From assembly GCF_001316005.1 (NCBI RefSeq), contig NZ_BBBJ01000006.1:1-64000 (forward strand): DNA of 64,000 bases, written 5' to 3'. The notes below the pieces were generated by a model that was not told the DNA's origin, did no database searches, and saw only the letters and a program-made list of their open reading frames with translations. The translations under genes were made by a program, and so were the position numbers. Below are positions 9,510-20,171 of the stretch, piece after piece; position 1 is the stretch's first letter, and each line of letters begins with the position of its first letter. Source of the DNA: Vulcanisaeta distributa JCM 11217 (GTDB taxonomy: Archaea; Thermoproteota; Thermoprotei; Thermoproteales; Thermocladiaceae).

Positions 9510-10033
9510 ATGTACTCGTTAGTAAGTGGGCTAGGTCTATGATGCTTGGCCACTTGGTATAGCGATTAGTAAGGAGGCGCCTGAGTCGATTATTAGGGTA
9601 AGGAGTGAGTATGATAACTACTTCCTTATAACGGTTGGTGATGTGGTCACGATGAACACGATAAAGTATTGGAGAGTTCCTGACCTAGCCTTCATGGACC
9701 TAAAGACCAGAAGGACCATTGGCATGAGTGGTGTTGAGACCATAGGTTTTAACAGAGTCATTAATATAGTTAATAAACCAGCCACATTGAGTGTTGAGGT
9801 GATTAATACCGTGAGAGACGCAATGAGGGATGCGATTAATGGCATTCACGTGCTCGTACAGGTTGACGGCGAGGAGGACCTACTCGCTATACCCGCTGTG
9901 CTCCTGGCGCCAAGGGGGCTCCCTGGTGCTGTACGGTCTCTATACCGGCTACTTAATCGCCATACCCATTACCGATGAGTATAAGTTGGCAATGCTAAAA
10001 TTATTCTCAATGATGAAGCCAAGTAATGCCTAA
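9510..10033 (+). CDS. GTP-dependent dephospho-CoA kinase (DUF359), frameshifted
   Basis: Archaeal DPCK family, which phosphorylates dephospho-CoA with GTP in the last step of CoA synthesis. Readable blocks are EYDNYFLITVGDVVT (9610 on), DLAFMDLKTRR and the strong signature VDGEEDLLAIPAVLLAP. The frame breaks at G5 9914-9918: APRGSLVLYG needs G4. The 5' end is also disturbed; the frame before GIAISKEAPESIIRVRSEYDN has no start codon after the stop at 9532, so ATG 9510 in another frame is only a guess. It overlaps the next gene by 8 bases, so the two are likely an operon. Confidence 0.8.
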
Positions 10034-10703
10034 GCCCTACGTCATTATAGTCTCGGCGGCCTCGGTAGACGGTAGAATAGCCAGTAAGACCGGTTACTCA
10101 AGGCTTTCATGCCCCCCCTTCGACCTAAAGAAGCTTCATGAGGTTAGAGCAAGCGTTGACGCAATAATGGTTGGGGCTAATACCATAATTAATGACGACC
10201 CAACACTAACGCCTAGGTATGTTAAGGCTGTTAGAAACCCTATAAGGGTCGTTATTGATGGGAAATTAAGAATACCACTAACAGCTAAGGTGGTCACGAA
10301 TAAGGAGGCACCAACAATAATAGTCACCACGGAACAGGCTGACCATAGCAAGATCACTCAATTAATGAACATGGGCGTTGAGGTGTGGGTAATGGGTAAG
10401 GAGCGTGTTAACCTTAAAGACGTCCTTGAGAGGTTGTTCACGGAGAAGGGCGTTAAGAAGGTCCTTGTGGAGGGTGGTGGGCACCTTAATTGGGAATTGA
10501 TTAAGGAGGGACTTGTGGACGAGATTAGGCTCACGATATCACCATACGTATTTGGGGGGGCAGGTACATCATTCATAGAGGGCGAGGGATACCCAACAAC
10601 GATGGAGGGGCCTAGGTTAAGGCTTAAGTCCGTCAACGTATGCGAATGCGGTCAGGAGGTTATAATTAACTATGTCGTTGAGAGGTGTTGTTCGTCAATA
10701 TGA
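10026..10703 (+). CDS. arfC: 2,5-diamino-6-ribosylamino-pyrimidinone 5'-phosphate reductase
   Basis: Archaeal riboflavin-pathway reductase of the RibD C-terminal (DHFR-like) fold, using NADPH to reduce the ribosyl side chain. The 225-aa length is typical. Motifs seen: IVSAASVDGRIA, VDAIMVGANTIINDDPTLTPR, NPIRVVIDG, KKVLVEGGGHLNWELIKEGLVDEI and a C-terminal beta strand. Intact, with ATG start inside the end of the DPCK gene. Two 7-base runs (10112, 10554) are kept in frame, the second giving VFGGAGTSF. Confidence 0.92.
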   Translation: MPKPYVIIVSAASVDGRIASKTGYSRLSCPPFDLKKLHEVRASVDAIMVGANTIINDDPTLTPRYVKAVRNPIRVVIDGKLRIPLTAKVVTNKEAPTIIVTTEQADHSKITQLMNMGVEVWVMGKERVNLKDVLERLFTEKGVKKVLVEGGGHLNWELIKEGLVDEIRLTISPYVFGGAGTSFIEGEGYPTTMEGPRLRLKSVNVCECGQEVIINYVVERCCSSI

Positions 10704-10880
10704 ACTTCGCCAGAAATAGCGATGGTCGTGATTGCCAAAGAAACCATGTGATACTTATTTACCTTAATTCGCTACTTAAGGTTATTAATCAACCTCATTA
10801 TTGATGCTTCCTAAACCTTTAATATTATTAATTGTGGTCAATGTCATTAAACACTTGGCGTTGCTTAATAAAAAGGTTCT

Positions 10881-10898
10881 TAAGTACTTTTGTACTTA
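10881..10898. promoter_or_regulatory. Palindromic operator candidate of vapBC
   Basis: TAAGTACTTTTGTACTTA is a perfect 7-bp inverted repeat around TTTT. It ends 21 bp before the antitoxin ATG (10920) and overlaps the TATA-like ACTTATAT. Ribbon-helix-helix antitoxins bind such palindromes, alone or with the toxin, so this is the likely autoregulatory site. Confidence 0.6.
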
Positions 10899-10919
10899 TA
10901 TTTCCTTAGTGTTTGGTTT

Positions 10920-11195
10920 ATGAGTAAGGGTAAGAGAGATGTTGAGGTTATTAAGGTTGAGTTGCCTAGGGATTTGGCTGAGAGATTTCGTAGGTACGTG
11001 GCTGAGAGGTATGGGCTTAGGAAGGGTTCGTTATCGAGGGCTGTCGCTGATTTAATAGCCAGGGAACTCGCGCTTTATGGTGAGACTAATGGTAGTATTG
11101 ATGCTATTGTGGGCCTTGGCCTTCAGTCCGATTATCAATGGAGTGGTGAGGACCTCGTCGAGGCCTTAAGGAGGAGGACCCATGTATCTAATTGA
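10920..11195 (+). CDS. vapB: Ribbon-helix-helix antitoxin, VapB type
   Basis: 91 residues from ATG 10920. The N-terminus EVIKVELPRDLAERFRRY is a classic ribbon-helix-helix DNA-binding motif (strand, helix, helix). The C-terminal arm (SGEDLVEALRRR) would wrap the toxin. The stop overlaps the toxin start by 14 bases, and the purine-rich AAGGAGGAGG before the toxin ATG is a good ribosome binding site. It is expected to bind the palindrome at 10881-10898 and repress its own promoter. Confidence 0.8.
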   Translation: MSKGKRDVEVIKVELPRDLAERFRRYVAERYGLRKGSLSRAVADLIARELALYGETNGSIDAIVGLGLQSDYQWSGEDLVEALRRRTHVSN

Positions 11196-11583
11196 TGCCA
11201 ACATATTCCTGGAGGTAATATACAGAAGGGATAAGTGGGCTGAATGCTATGAGCTCCTTAACAGGGTTAAGAAAGGAGACATTAGGGCTTACGCTCTTCA
11301 TTTCACTATACATGCCATATCAGCCATTCTGGGTAAGCCTGACTTAGTAAGTAAGTTCCTGTCTGAGATAAGTACTTGGCGTGGGCTCGTAATAATCGAT
11401 TCACCGGTTGATGAGGAGGTTATGGCCGCGGAGCTTGCGTTTAAGGTAGGCTTGGACTTTGACGATGGTCTTCATTATTACTACGCTAAGAAGATGGGCC
11501 TCAAATTGATATCATTTGATAAGGACTTCGATAGAACTGACATAGAGAGGTTAGAACCACATGATATATTACGGACGTCATAG
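11182..11583 (+). CDS. vapC: PIN-domain ribonuclease toxin, VapC type
   Basis: 133 residues, a normal VapC length. The PIN acidic residues are visible: Asp in YLIDANIFLE, and two later Asp clusters in GLDFDDGLHYYYAKK and SFDKDFD. These bind Mg for single-strand RNA cleavage. It is translationally coupled to the upstream antitoxin. Sequence is intact and free of long G runs, unlike most neighbours. Confidence 0.85.
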   Translation: MYLIDANIFLEVIYRRDKWAECYELLNRVKKGDIRAYALHFTIHAISAILGKPDLVSKFLSEISTWRGLVIIDSPVDEEVMAAELAFKVGLDFDDGLHYYYAKKMGLKLISFDKDFDRTDIERLEPHDILRTS

Positions 11584-11726
11584 TGATAGGGCGTACCTCT
11601 ATTAATGGCACTCCATTCTAAGTAACTAATTTAGGAAATAGCTAATAAAAGTCGTTAGAGGGAGCCATATTACCGAGAGAAAGCAGGATAAAGCATAATA
11701 TAGCCCATAATTAGGGTTATTAATTA

Positions 11727-12468
11727 ATGAGAAATATCCTGATAGGCACCTGTGGATTTCCCACAGCGCGATCAAGGTATTACTCATTATTTAAGGTTGT
11801 GGAGTTACAGGAGACCTTTTATGACTTGCCAACACAGGAGAGAATGAGTAGCCTGAGGAGGGAGGCCCCTGCTGATTTTCAGTTTGCCGTTAAGGTGTTT
11901 CAGGGTTTGACGCATACCAGTGATTCACCGACTTGGCGCAGGATAAGGAGGGCTAAGTTAACGGGTAATCTGGGTAATTATGGCTTGCTTAGACCTACGA
12001 GGGAGAATCTCGAGCTTTGGGATGAATTTGTTAACGTGACTAAGCCACTTAACCCTGTGTTTTATGTCTTTCAGACGCCGCCTTCCATGGAGGTGACTGA
12101 GGATAGTGTTAGGGATGTTGTTGAGTTCTTCCGCACGATAGGTGGTGGCGATAGGATTGGTTGGGAACCTAGGGGGTGTTAGTTACAATAATGTGGATTT
12201 GTTAAGGAGGGTTTTTGAGGAGGTGGATATAGTCCATGTTGTTGATCCCTTTAAGCATGAGGTACTCGTTACCCGCGACACTGCCTACTTCAGACTTCAT
12301 GGGATTGGTAAGGGCGAGGTTAATTACTCATATAAGTACACCGATGATGACCTTGGGAGACTTAAGGCAATCATCGATGATACAAAGTCATCCACGGTAT
12401 ACGTGATGTTTAATAACGTACACATGCTTGATGATGCCCTCAGATTCATGAAGTTGATTGGGAAGTAA
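11727..12468 (+). CDS. DUF72 (YecE-like) family protein, frameshifted
   Basis: TIM-barrel DUF72 family of unknown biochemical role. Family blocks: ILIGTCGFP near the N-terminus, VVELQETFYDLPT, FQFAVKVFQGLTH, GWEPRG, TAYFRLHG and VYVMFNNV. The frame breaks at G5 12172-12176: WEPRGVSYNN needs G4 but G5 is present, so translation stops at 12182. The joined product is about 247 aa, as usual. It is followed by the DUF364 gene after 1 base, so they are probably co-transcribed. Confidence 0.85.
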
Positions 12469-12469
12469 T

Positions 12470-13249
12470 ATGGTGAGCACCTTTAGTGGGCGTCTCGCTG
12501 AAGAGGTCCTGAAATTACTCGGTAATGACTATGTTGAGGTTCTTGATCAATGCAACTGCCTTAATTATACGTACGTGCTCATAAGGACTAGGCTTGGGGA
12601 GTTCCTCGGTATTGCCTATACGCCGGTTGAGGATTTAAGGGCTGGTGAGATTGGTGTGATCCCCAAGGTTGAGAAACTCCCTGAACTCGTCATCAACCTG
12701 GACTCGTTGGTTAGGGCATTGGGTATTGCGTTGGTTAATGCATTATCCCATTACTTAATTGCACGTGAGGGGGGGCTCAGGCTTGCCCAGGGTGATTTAA
12801 AGCGTGAGATCCTGAGATTCGCTAAATCCCCATGTACTGCCTGCTTTATTGGTAGTATTACGCCAGTTGCCGAGGCGCTTAGAGGTCAGTGTACTGTTTA
12901 TCAACTCGAGAGGAGGAGTGATTTAAGGCACGATAGTTATCCCGACATTGATGCACCACTCATAATACCTAATTGCGACATACTCGTGATAACAGGCTCG
13001 GCAATCGTAAATAACACAATCGATCAAATACTGGCCATGAGGAGGAGTGGGGGGGCTATTACAATATTGAGCGGCCCAACAGCCGCTGCCTATCCTCCAG
13101 TGCTGCATGAACTGGGTATTGATGCTGTTGGTAGTTCCTTAGTCAAGGAACCACGCTCCGTTATTGAGCTACTTAAGCTTGGAGCCGGCTATAGATTGCT
13201 TGATAGGAGGGGGTTATTGTTTAAGTACGTATCTGTAAGAGGTGCTTAA
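12470..13249 (+). CDS. DUF364/DUF4213 putative heavy-metal chelation protein
   Basis: Intact, about 259 aa. The C-terminal domain shows the DUF364 pattern: PNCDILVITGSAIVNNTID, then GGAITILSGPTAAAYPPVLHELG. The N-terminal enolase-like DUF4213 part contains LGEFLGIAYTP. Such proteins are suggested to handle metal or cofactor ligands, but no reaction is proven. It sits directly after the DUF72 gene, and its final base is the first base of the next gene. G7 runs at 12769 and 13049 are in frame. Confidence 0.8.
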   Translation: MVSTFSGRLAEEVLKLLGNDYVEVLDQCNCLNYTYVLIRTRLGEFLGIAYTPVEDLRAGEIGVIPKVEKLPELVINLDSLVRALGIALVNALSHYLIAREGGLRLAQGDLKREILRFAKSPCTACFIGSITPVAEALRGQCTVYQLERRSDLRHDSYPDIDAPLIIPNCDILVITGSAIVNNTIDQILAMRRSGGAITILSGPTAAAYPPVLHELGIDAVGSSLVKEPRSVIELLKLGAGYRLLDRRGLLFKYVSVRGA

Positions 13250-13846
13250 TGGGTAGGAGAGTTGCCGTCATTATTAATTGCAGCAGAAGGAAATCAATCG
13301 ATGTAGAGCAAGTTATGAAGAGACTCGGTAGGATGCCGGGCTTTGATCTTGAGCGTGAGAGTGAGTATAGGAGGTTGTTAGGTGATTTAATGAGGCCCGC
13401 CCTGGACATGTATGATGGGCCTGAGTTCAGGGTTCTCAGGCAGTTCAGGGGTTGTGCCGATGTCTTCATACTGTCCGCGAGGTACGGCATAATAAGTGGT
13501 GATAGGTGGATAATACCCTACGATGCGTATTTAGGGCATGCCGATGAGTCTATATTAAGTAAGTGGATGGCTTACGGCAACCCCCGACCTGAATCAATTG
13601 ATGAGCGGTAAGTGGGATTACGTAATAATTAGGTTGTCTAAGACGTACATGAAGTACTTTGGGAAGCTAATACGTGACCCCTGTGGGTTAGGTAGGGAAA
13701 TTCACATAATCAGTGGTAGGGGGGGTAATGCCCTTAGCTGTGGTAATGTTGTTTATCATCGCATTAGAGGGCCTGGCGATTCCCAACTAGTTCTCAGGAA
13801 ATTATTGGTTGGGATTTGTCCTTCAATTTCTAATTACTCTAAATAG
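13249..13846 (+). CDS. YaaA/DUF6884-like protein, frameshifted
   Basis: Start VAVIINCSRRKS and the middle ILSARYGIISGDRWIIPYDAYL match the DUF6884/YaaA-like fold, whose members are tied to oxidative stress or nucleotide chemistry. The first frame stops at 13611; the second resumes with LMSGKWDYVIIRLSKTYMKYF. The indel probably lies between 13560 and 13600. The G7 run at 13719 gives SGRGGNAL. It is the last gene of the DUF72-DUF364 cluster. Confidence 0.65.
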
Positions 13847-13968
13847 AAAATTTTTAAAAGTAATCATAAATAATACAGATTCCCCACGGTTATACGCAGC
13901 GGATACTTTAGTAAAAAGCAGTTAGTTTTTTAAAGACCACGTTTCTATGATATCATAAAGTCATAAAT

Positions 13969-15419
13969 ATGAACAATCATATAAATAATAATTTGCGTAA
14001 CAGCGTAAGTGAGGTAGGTCTGCGTAGGGTATTGGGATTTTGGGACGTATTCTTCGCAAGCCTAGGTGGGCAATCACCATTCCTCAGTGACCTGACCTAC
14101 GCCTCAGCAACCCTCGCCATAGCCGGCTTAGCTGGCCCTGTGGCGATAATCATTGGAACCATCGTAGCCTTTATCAATGGTTTCGTGGTTGCTCGACTCA
14201 GTAAGAGGGTTACTGAGGCCGGCGGTTATTATAAGTACGCCACTAAGTACCTAGGTGGTAAATCAACGGGGGGGTTCTTCATTGGTTGGAACTACCTATT
14301 CTATGCTATTCTCTATGGTGCGGCCTACGTGGTTGGCGCATCATACCTCGCTCAATGGATTTTGGGGGGGATCCCTGGCAAATTAGTTTGCCCATATCCC
14401 TGATAATAATGACTATACTGGCGTATCTGGGTATTAGGATCTCGGCAAAGTACGCAATTTTTGCAGGCTCGCTTGAGATGGCAGCCCTAATATTGATATC
14501 TATAGTATTGCTCCTGATCCCTCATGGAGTACTCTTCAATCCATTCGCTTACACGGGCTCAATACCGCTATCAACTTTTATGGTGGCTGTGGTTTATGCA
14601 ATAGCTATTCCCACGGGCTATGGTACAATAGCACCATTAAGTGGCGAGGTTAAGAGGGCTAGAGAAACGGTTAGTCGAGCAGTGGAGGCGGTTATAATCA
14701 CTGGTGGCGCCTTGGCGGCATTAGCTATTTACTCAACGGCGGTCGCCGGCTTATCGTACATGAATACTCACGAGTTCATTCGATTCCTAAATGAGGCCAC
14801 TGGTAGGGGGGGCTTATCACCCGTCGTAATAATACTGCATCACTTCCTTGGCGTACTACTAGACCCAATAGTAATCTTTGCTATGATTAATGACGGTGTA
14901 CTTGGCGCTTTGGCTTATGTACTTGCATCATCAAGGACTCTATACGCTATGGCTGATGATGGGCAATTACCAGGTTTATTATCGTTGGTTAACAGTAAGG
15001 GTAACCCAGTAATCTCAGTGCTGATTAGTGCGTTGGCCCTTGACGCAATTGCGTTGGTGACTACCTACTTACTCGGGCCCTTCAATGCCTTTCTACTCCT
15101 TGGTTTTCTATCAATGCTCGCTAATTTAATAGTTCACCTATCAGCTAACTTTGCCCTGCTTAGGGCCGCTACGATGAAGATAAAGGCCGTGCTTTACGGC
15201 GTTGACACCATTAGGTGGTTGGATAAGGTGGTGTCTGTGGTGGCGGCTCTAATAACGATATTCACAGCCGTGGAATCCGTGCTCGGCATAAACATAGTTG
15301 AGTTAACACCGTACTTCATAGTCCTTGCGATTATCGCGGCTTACCTAACGGCAAGGGCATTGCTAATTCGAGGGACATTCTCTGGGTCGGGTGTCCGTAA
15401 TTACAAGGTGATTAGGTAA
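13969..15419 (+). CDS. APC-family amino acid permease, frameshifted at a G7 run
   Basis: Membrane transporter of the amino acid-polyamine-organocation superfamily. The first helix has the family motif (FASLGGQSPFLSD), and long hydrophobic helices alternate through the protein. The frame breaks exactly at G7 14364-14370: ILG..DPWQISLP continues one frame over and needs 5 or 8 G. A second G7 (14268) gives TGGFFIGW. Joined length, about 484 aa, is typical. The end overlaps the convergent MFS gene by 8 bp. Confidence 0.85.
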
Positions 15420-16509
15420 CCCTCGTAAACCTGAGCAGCGGTAGGAGTACTAAGGATATAAGTATCATTAATATCCAGGGCAATGAGTATGATATGACCA
15501 TGGTCTCCGTAAACACCACACTAAGCCACATGCCAATAACCATATTCAGGGCATTCAATGTCGCCAACGAGAGGGCCGGGTTTTCATGCTTAGCAACTAA
15601 CGTGTATGCCGCGGTTAATGCCAACTCATTCGTGAAGCCCATTAAACCCCCAGCAATTATTATGGCTGCGATATTTAACGTGGGTATGAAGATTAACGGT
15701 ACGGTACCCAATATAGTCAACACCACTATTAATAAGACCCTATTTCTAATGGCATCGATGATTCGGCCAGAGAGCCCTCCGAATATGCTTGAGAAGAGCA
15801 TTATCGAGGTTAACAACGAAGATACGTATAGGGGTAAACCCCCCCTACTAACGGCATAAGTAGGTAATAAATTACCAGCTGCATAATAAGCACCCCCCCA
15901 GAAGCCACTCGTTGCTATACCAATTACTACCGCATCATGACTAAATCTAATGCGTGGCCTATGTATGTAGCCACCCTGGATGAAAAATACTATTAATGCC
16001 AATGGAACCCCAACGGCACTGAGTAATAATGTTGATAGTCTCCACCCAAGGAACGCGTATGTAACACCCCACGCCAAACCTATCCCAGAGCCGAGGCCGA
16101 AGGCCGCATTGTAAATACCAAGTAATGTACCAACCCTTTCAGGGTATGCCGTTGATAGTATTGCAGCACCTGTTGAGAAGAATAATGCAGCGCCAATACC
16201 CGCAATTAACCTGAGGATTAATACCTCATAGAAATTAATACTAAAGGGCACTAATAGTCCCGTAATTGCCATCGTGAATAGGCCAAGGCCCGCGGTCCTG
16301 GCATTACCCAGGTGGCTTGCTATGATGCCTGCCGGTATTTGAAATGATGCCGCACCAACGATGAATATGAATGGGACCAAGCCAAGTAATGCCTTACTAA
16401 TTCTAAACTCAATACCAATTATTGGTAATGCTGGAGCTAGGTAAAACCAATACGCACTATATATTACCCTAGCCAATATTATGATAATTGCAATAACGGA
16501 TCTCCTCAT
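15412..16509 (-). CDS. Major facilitator superfamily transporter
   Basis: 365 residues of near-continuous hydrophobic helices, consistent with the 12-helix MFS fold in a compact form. Loop 2-3 has ASHLGNARTAGLG, and GLSGRIIDAIRNR recalls the Gly-Arg signature loop repeated between the two halves. Substrate cannot be predicted. Intact; C7 runs at 15839 and 15893 are in frame. It converges on the permease gene. Confidence 0.75.
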   Translation of the reverse strand: MRRSVIAIIIILARVIYSAYWFYLAPALPIIGIEFRISKALLGLVPFIFIVGAASFQIPAGIIASHLGNARTAGLGLFTMAITGLLVPFSINFYEVLILRLIAGIGAALFFSTGAAILSTAYPERVGTLLGIYNAAFGLGSGIGLAWGVTYAFLGWRLSTLLLSAVGVPLALIVFFIQGGYIHRPRIRFSHDAVVIGIATSGFWGGAYYAAGNLLPTYAVSRGGLPLYVSSLLTSIMLFSSIFGGLSGRIIDAIRNRVLLIVVLTILGTVPLIFIPTLNIAAIIIAGGLMGFTNELALTAAYTLVAKHENPALSLATLNALNMVIGMWLSVVFTETMVISYSLPWILMILISLVLLPLLRFTRVT

Positions 16510-16654
16510 TTAACCACCATTGTTTTGCGTGGCATTTATTTTTATCGTTAATCGTTACCTTACGTATTTATATATCATTTAAATAAATAAATAGCATAAA
16601 TATAAGAAGTAAAAAGCACATTCTAATCTAAGTATTAATTATTCATTATCCTGT

Positions 16655-17203
16655 ATGAGTGGTATATCTAGCATGGCTCTGGCCGCAACAGACCTTGTGT
16701 ATATAGTTGGCGGTGCCATGCTGATAACGGTTGGTGGTGTTAACATGAATATTGGGAAGAAGAATGAGCCCAGGGACTTGGGTATTGTCTTTATAAGTGG
16801 TGGAATCATGTTATTGATAGGTACCTTATTTGATGTGCTCGCAGGTAATGCCCTAGCCGCGGCAGCCACTGCCGTGTTTGATGCGCTTCTCTGGATGATT
16901 GGTATAGCAGCAACCATTGGTAAGAGTAACCTATTTGCCATGAACCACGTATTGCTATACTCAGGGATATACTTCCTATTCGTCACTGCCCTAGCAGGTT
17001 TAACTGGGCAAATACTATTGGCATTGGCACTGCTCTTCCTGTCACTACAGGTATTAACCGCGGCAATAGCAGGTTATAAGGCGAGTGCCAGACTGCATTG
17101 GACCTCGGGTCTCTTGGCGATTATCGATGGCGCGTTATTTCTGATACTTGGTGCCGTGGTATCGCTGGGAATACCGCCACCACTCGGTATTATACCACCA
17201 TGA
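16655..17203 (+). CDS. Small polytopic membrane protein
   Basis: 182 residues with six predicted hydrophobic helices, rich in Ala, Leu and Ile and few charges (IGKKNEPRD marks one loop). Size and topology resemble AmiS/UreI or acetate-channel families, but their signatures are absent, so no substrate is proposed. A monocistronic gene without long G runs. Confidence 0.5.
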   Translation: MSGISSMALAATDLVYIVGGAMLITVGGVNMNIGKKNEPRDLGIVFISGGIMLLIGTLFDVLAGNALAAAATAVFDALLWMIGIAATIGKSNLFAMNHVLLYSGIYFLFVTALAGLTGQILLALALLFLSLQVLTAAIAGYKASARLHWTSGLLAIIDGALFLILGAVVSLGIPPPLGIIPP

Positions 17204-17225
17204 AGTAGGAAAGCTTAAGTTAAAT

Positions 17226-18154
17226 TTAATTAATTTTATTTTCTATTTCCCCCCCATTCTCAACATCAATACCCATATCCCTCAATAAGTAAGTTGCATT
17301 CTCATAGAATATCGACTCTAAATCGCGCCTAGGCAATCCTGATGACTCAATGCAATTTAGGTTCTTAATTACCTGCCTAAGCCTTAGGTATGGGTAGCCA
17401 CCACCATAAAGTATTCTATCGGTGCCTACTGACTTCACGAAGCTCCTACCCATTGATGTATTGAATAATATGCATGAAATACCTGTGGACTCTATGTAAA
17501 CCCTGTCATACCTCTTCATTATCCTGCTATTCTCTCAAGCCATGGATAAGCCATGCTTTCGGAAATGCCCAAGGCAGATAAGACCAGGGTGATACTATAC
17601 CTCTCAAGTAACTCATTGAGTATGTCAGGCATGAGACCTTTGAAGCATATATCCACATTATATGGGCAGGGATCAAGGTGCATTATAAGAAGTATGTTGT
17701 TTCTCTCAACATACTCAAGTATTGCCCTGAACGATCTCGTATTTATTGGATCAAACAATTGGAGTGTAGGTGATACAACAATACCCCCCCTAACGTTGAG
17801 GCCCTCCAATTCATTGAGTTTTTCATAGACATACTTAATGCCGAGGGATGGATTAATGCTGGCAAGCGGTATGAAAAAGTCACCGTAATGCGCCGCTTCA
17901 TACCAGAGCTTCACGTTATCGTACATCCTCGGCGACCACATACTCGTTAACCTAAGGATAAACTTACTCCAAAGTAATGCTGAATGTGAATCCTCATTCA
18001 ATAATTTCCTGAAGAAATCACTGGGTAGTAAATGAAATAATGGCAATGCGTCTATTGGCTGTAAAACAACTCTCGTAACCCTTATTAACGAAAGTCTGTC
18101 CTTAATTAAGGATAGATCTACAGAGGGGGGGCATGCATGGAAATCAATTATCAT
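17226..18154 (-). CDS. Amidohydrolase-2-like metal-dependent hydrolase, frameshifted
   Basis: TIM-barrel hydrolase. It starts with the metal motif MIIDFHACP; ILLIMHLDPCP supplies a later His, and DRILYGGGYPYLRL corresponds to the usual GTDYP motif near the end. The frame breaks near 17520, between WLERIAG and MKRYDRVYIEST, with one base missing. Normal D and H residues are partly replaced, so substrate and activity are unsure. It lies downstream of the acyl-CoA ligase gene on the same strand. Confidence 0.7.
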
Positions 18155-18212
18155 ATAGAATGCATATAGCTGCTGTGCTTTTAAATGCTAATTAATATAT
18201 ACTCTATATATT

Positions 18213-19919
18213 TCATGCCGAAAGCACGTTCTTATAAAGTTCTCTAAGCACCTTCTTATCGGCCTTAGCTGTACTCGTCTTTGGCAATTCCTTCTCACTA
18301 ATTATTACCTTGTCTGGTATCCACCACTTCGGTATCTCACCCCCCCTCTCCACAAACTGCATAAGGTAATTCTTGATATCATCTTCCGTAACCCTTTGAC
18401 CAGGCTTAGGCACGACAACCGCCACAGGCCTCTCACCCCCCCACTTAGGATGAGGAACACCAATCACGGCAACCTCACCAACCGCAGGATGAGTACTAAT
18501 TATGTCCTCCAATTTCGTACTCACGATCCACTCACCACCGCTCTTAATTACATCCTTAAGCCTATCCATAATCCATATATGACCATCAGAATCCCAAACA
18601 GCCACATCACCCGTGTGCAACCAGCCACCACGCCATAACTCCCTCGTCTTCTCAGGATCCTTAAAGTAGGCCGGTGTTAACCAGGGTGATCTAACCACGA
18701 TCTCGCCGATGGTCTTACCATCCCTCGGAACATCCCTACCATACTCATCAACAACCCTAATGAATGTCAGTGGTATTTGCCTAAGCCCCTTCATTAGATA
18801 ATTCTCCTTCCTATCCTCAGGCCAGTTCAGTGTTGAGGCCTTAAATAATGCCTGGGCAATCACAGGCGCTGTTTCGGATAAACCATAACCATTAATTACT
18901 ATGATACCCCCCCTAGACCTGGCCAGCTTGTAAAGTCCCTCAGGCATTGCCGAGCCACCGTTGCCATACTTAAGACCCCCCCTAAGATCATACTTTGGCG
19001 AGTCAGGGTGAGTGAGCAGTAGGTATAATATGACGGAACCCCCCCATATACGTAGGTGACCTTCTCCTCACTTATCGTCCTCAGTATATAGCCCCCAATC
19101 CATACGTCCAGTGAATACGTACTTTTGACCAGCGAGGAACATGGCATGTGGGCCTCCCCACGCATGAACGTGATACATGGGCACTAGCGGCATTACGACG
19201 TCCCTAATACTGAGTTCATAGGGTGGAGCGGCGGTTGATATGGCAATGGCCATGGCATGGAGAACCAACTGCCTATGGGTGAAGAATACGCCCTTTGGTG
19301 GTCCTGTGGTACCTGATGTATAGAATAGTGTGGCTACGGTCCTCTCGTCAAGGTCCTTAAAGTCGTACGGGCTCGAGCTCTTTATTAAGTCCTCATAATT
19401 ATATACCTCAACTCCAGGAAGCTTTACCTGCGGTGGCTCCGGCTTATCAGTCATTAAAACGACCTTTTTAACGGTCTTAAGCTTCGGCATTATCGCTTGA
19501 AGCAGTGGTAGGAACTCATCCTTAACGAATAGTATCTCATCACCTGCGTGATTAATAGTGTAAGCTATATCCTCTGGTGAATACCTCACATTAACCGTAT
19601 GCAGTACTGCGCCAAGTCCCGGAACCGCGTAATAAAGCTCTAGGTATCTATGCGAGTTCCACTCTAACGCGCCAACCCTAGTACCCAGCTTTTTGGGATC
19701 ACCCGGCTTAACACCGAGTTGCTCAAGCGCCGTGGCAAGTCTCCTAACCCTATCCCAGATCTGCGCGAAGGTGAACCTAAGCTTAGGCGCGTCCGGTGGC
19801 GCATAGACTATTTCCTGCTCCGGAAATGTATCAACACCCCACTTTATGAGGTTGGTCAGTGTTAATGGGAAATCGTAAAATTCCGAAGCCCTCTCCACCA
19901 ACTCCTCAATAGACATCAT
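18213..19919 (-). CDS. AMP-forming acyl-CoA synthetase, frameshifted
   Basis: ANL-superfamily ligase making an acyl-CoA from acid, ATP and CoA. P-loop LFYTSGTTGPPKGV, then MYHVHAWG, NGYGLSETAP, WLHTGDVAVWDSDGHIWIMDRLKD and the C-terminal lysine in PKTSTAKADKK. Breaks: near 19087, where GRMDWGYILRT needs G4 but G5 is present, and at C7 19039-19045. After that run VILYLLLTHPDSPKYDL is in a third frame. ATG 19919 or 19916 start. The divergent neighbours are an acyl-CoA dehydrogenase and a 4-hydroxybutyryl-CoA dehydratase homologue, so a 4-hydroxybutyrate or medium-chain substrate is plausible (inference). Confidence 0.88.
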
Positions 19920-20171
19920 TAAATAAAACTTAAAAGAAGCCTTAGGCTTAATCCTTATCATAAATATATAGCCATATTTAGATATTTGATAAAATAAAAA
20001 TATAAAACCGATAAAAATAAAACAATAACAAAGACTAAAGAATTAGGATACAGTTAATAAGATACATCACTCAATTTAATATGGCAAATTCAGCATCGTT
20101 AAATAACGTGCTGTTAAATAGCATCAATACCAAGCACATATATAGGATATTTACTGATTAGACTTAAGTAC

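Noticed and set aside
16655-17203. Assignment to the acetate (GPR1/FUN34/YaaH) or AmiS/UreI channel family
   Set aside because: Size and helix number fit, but neither family's signature sequence is present, so only a generic membrane call was kept.
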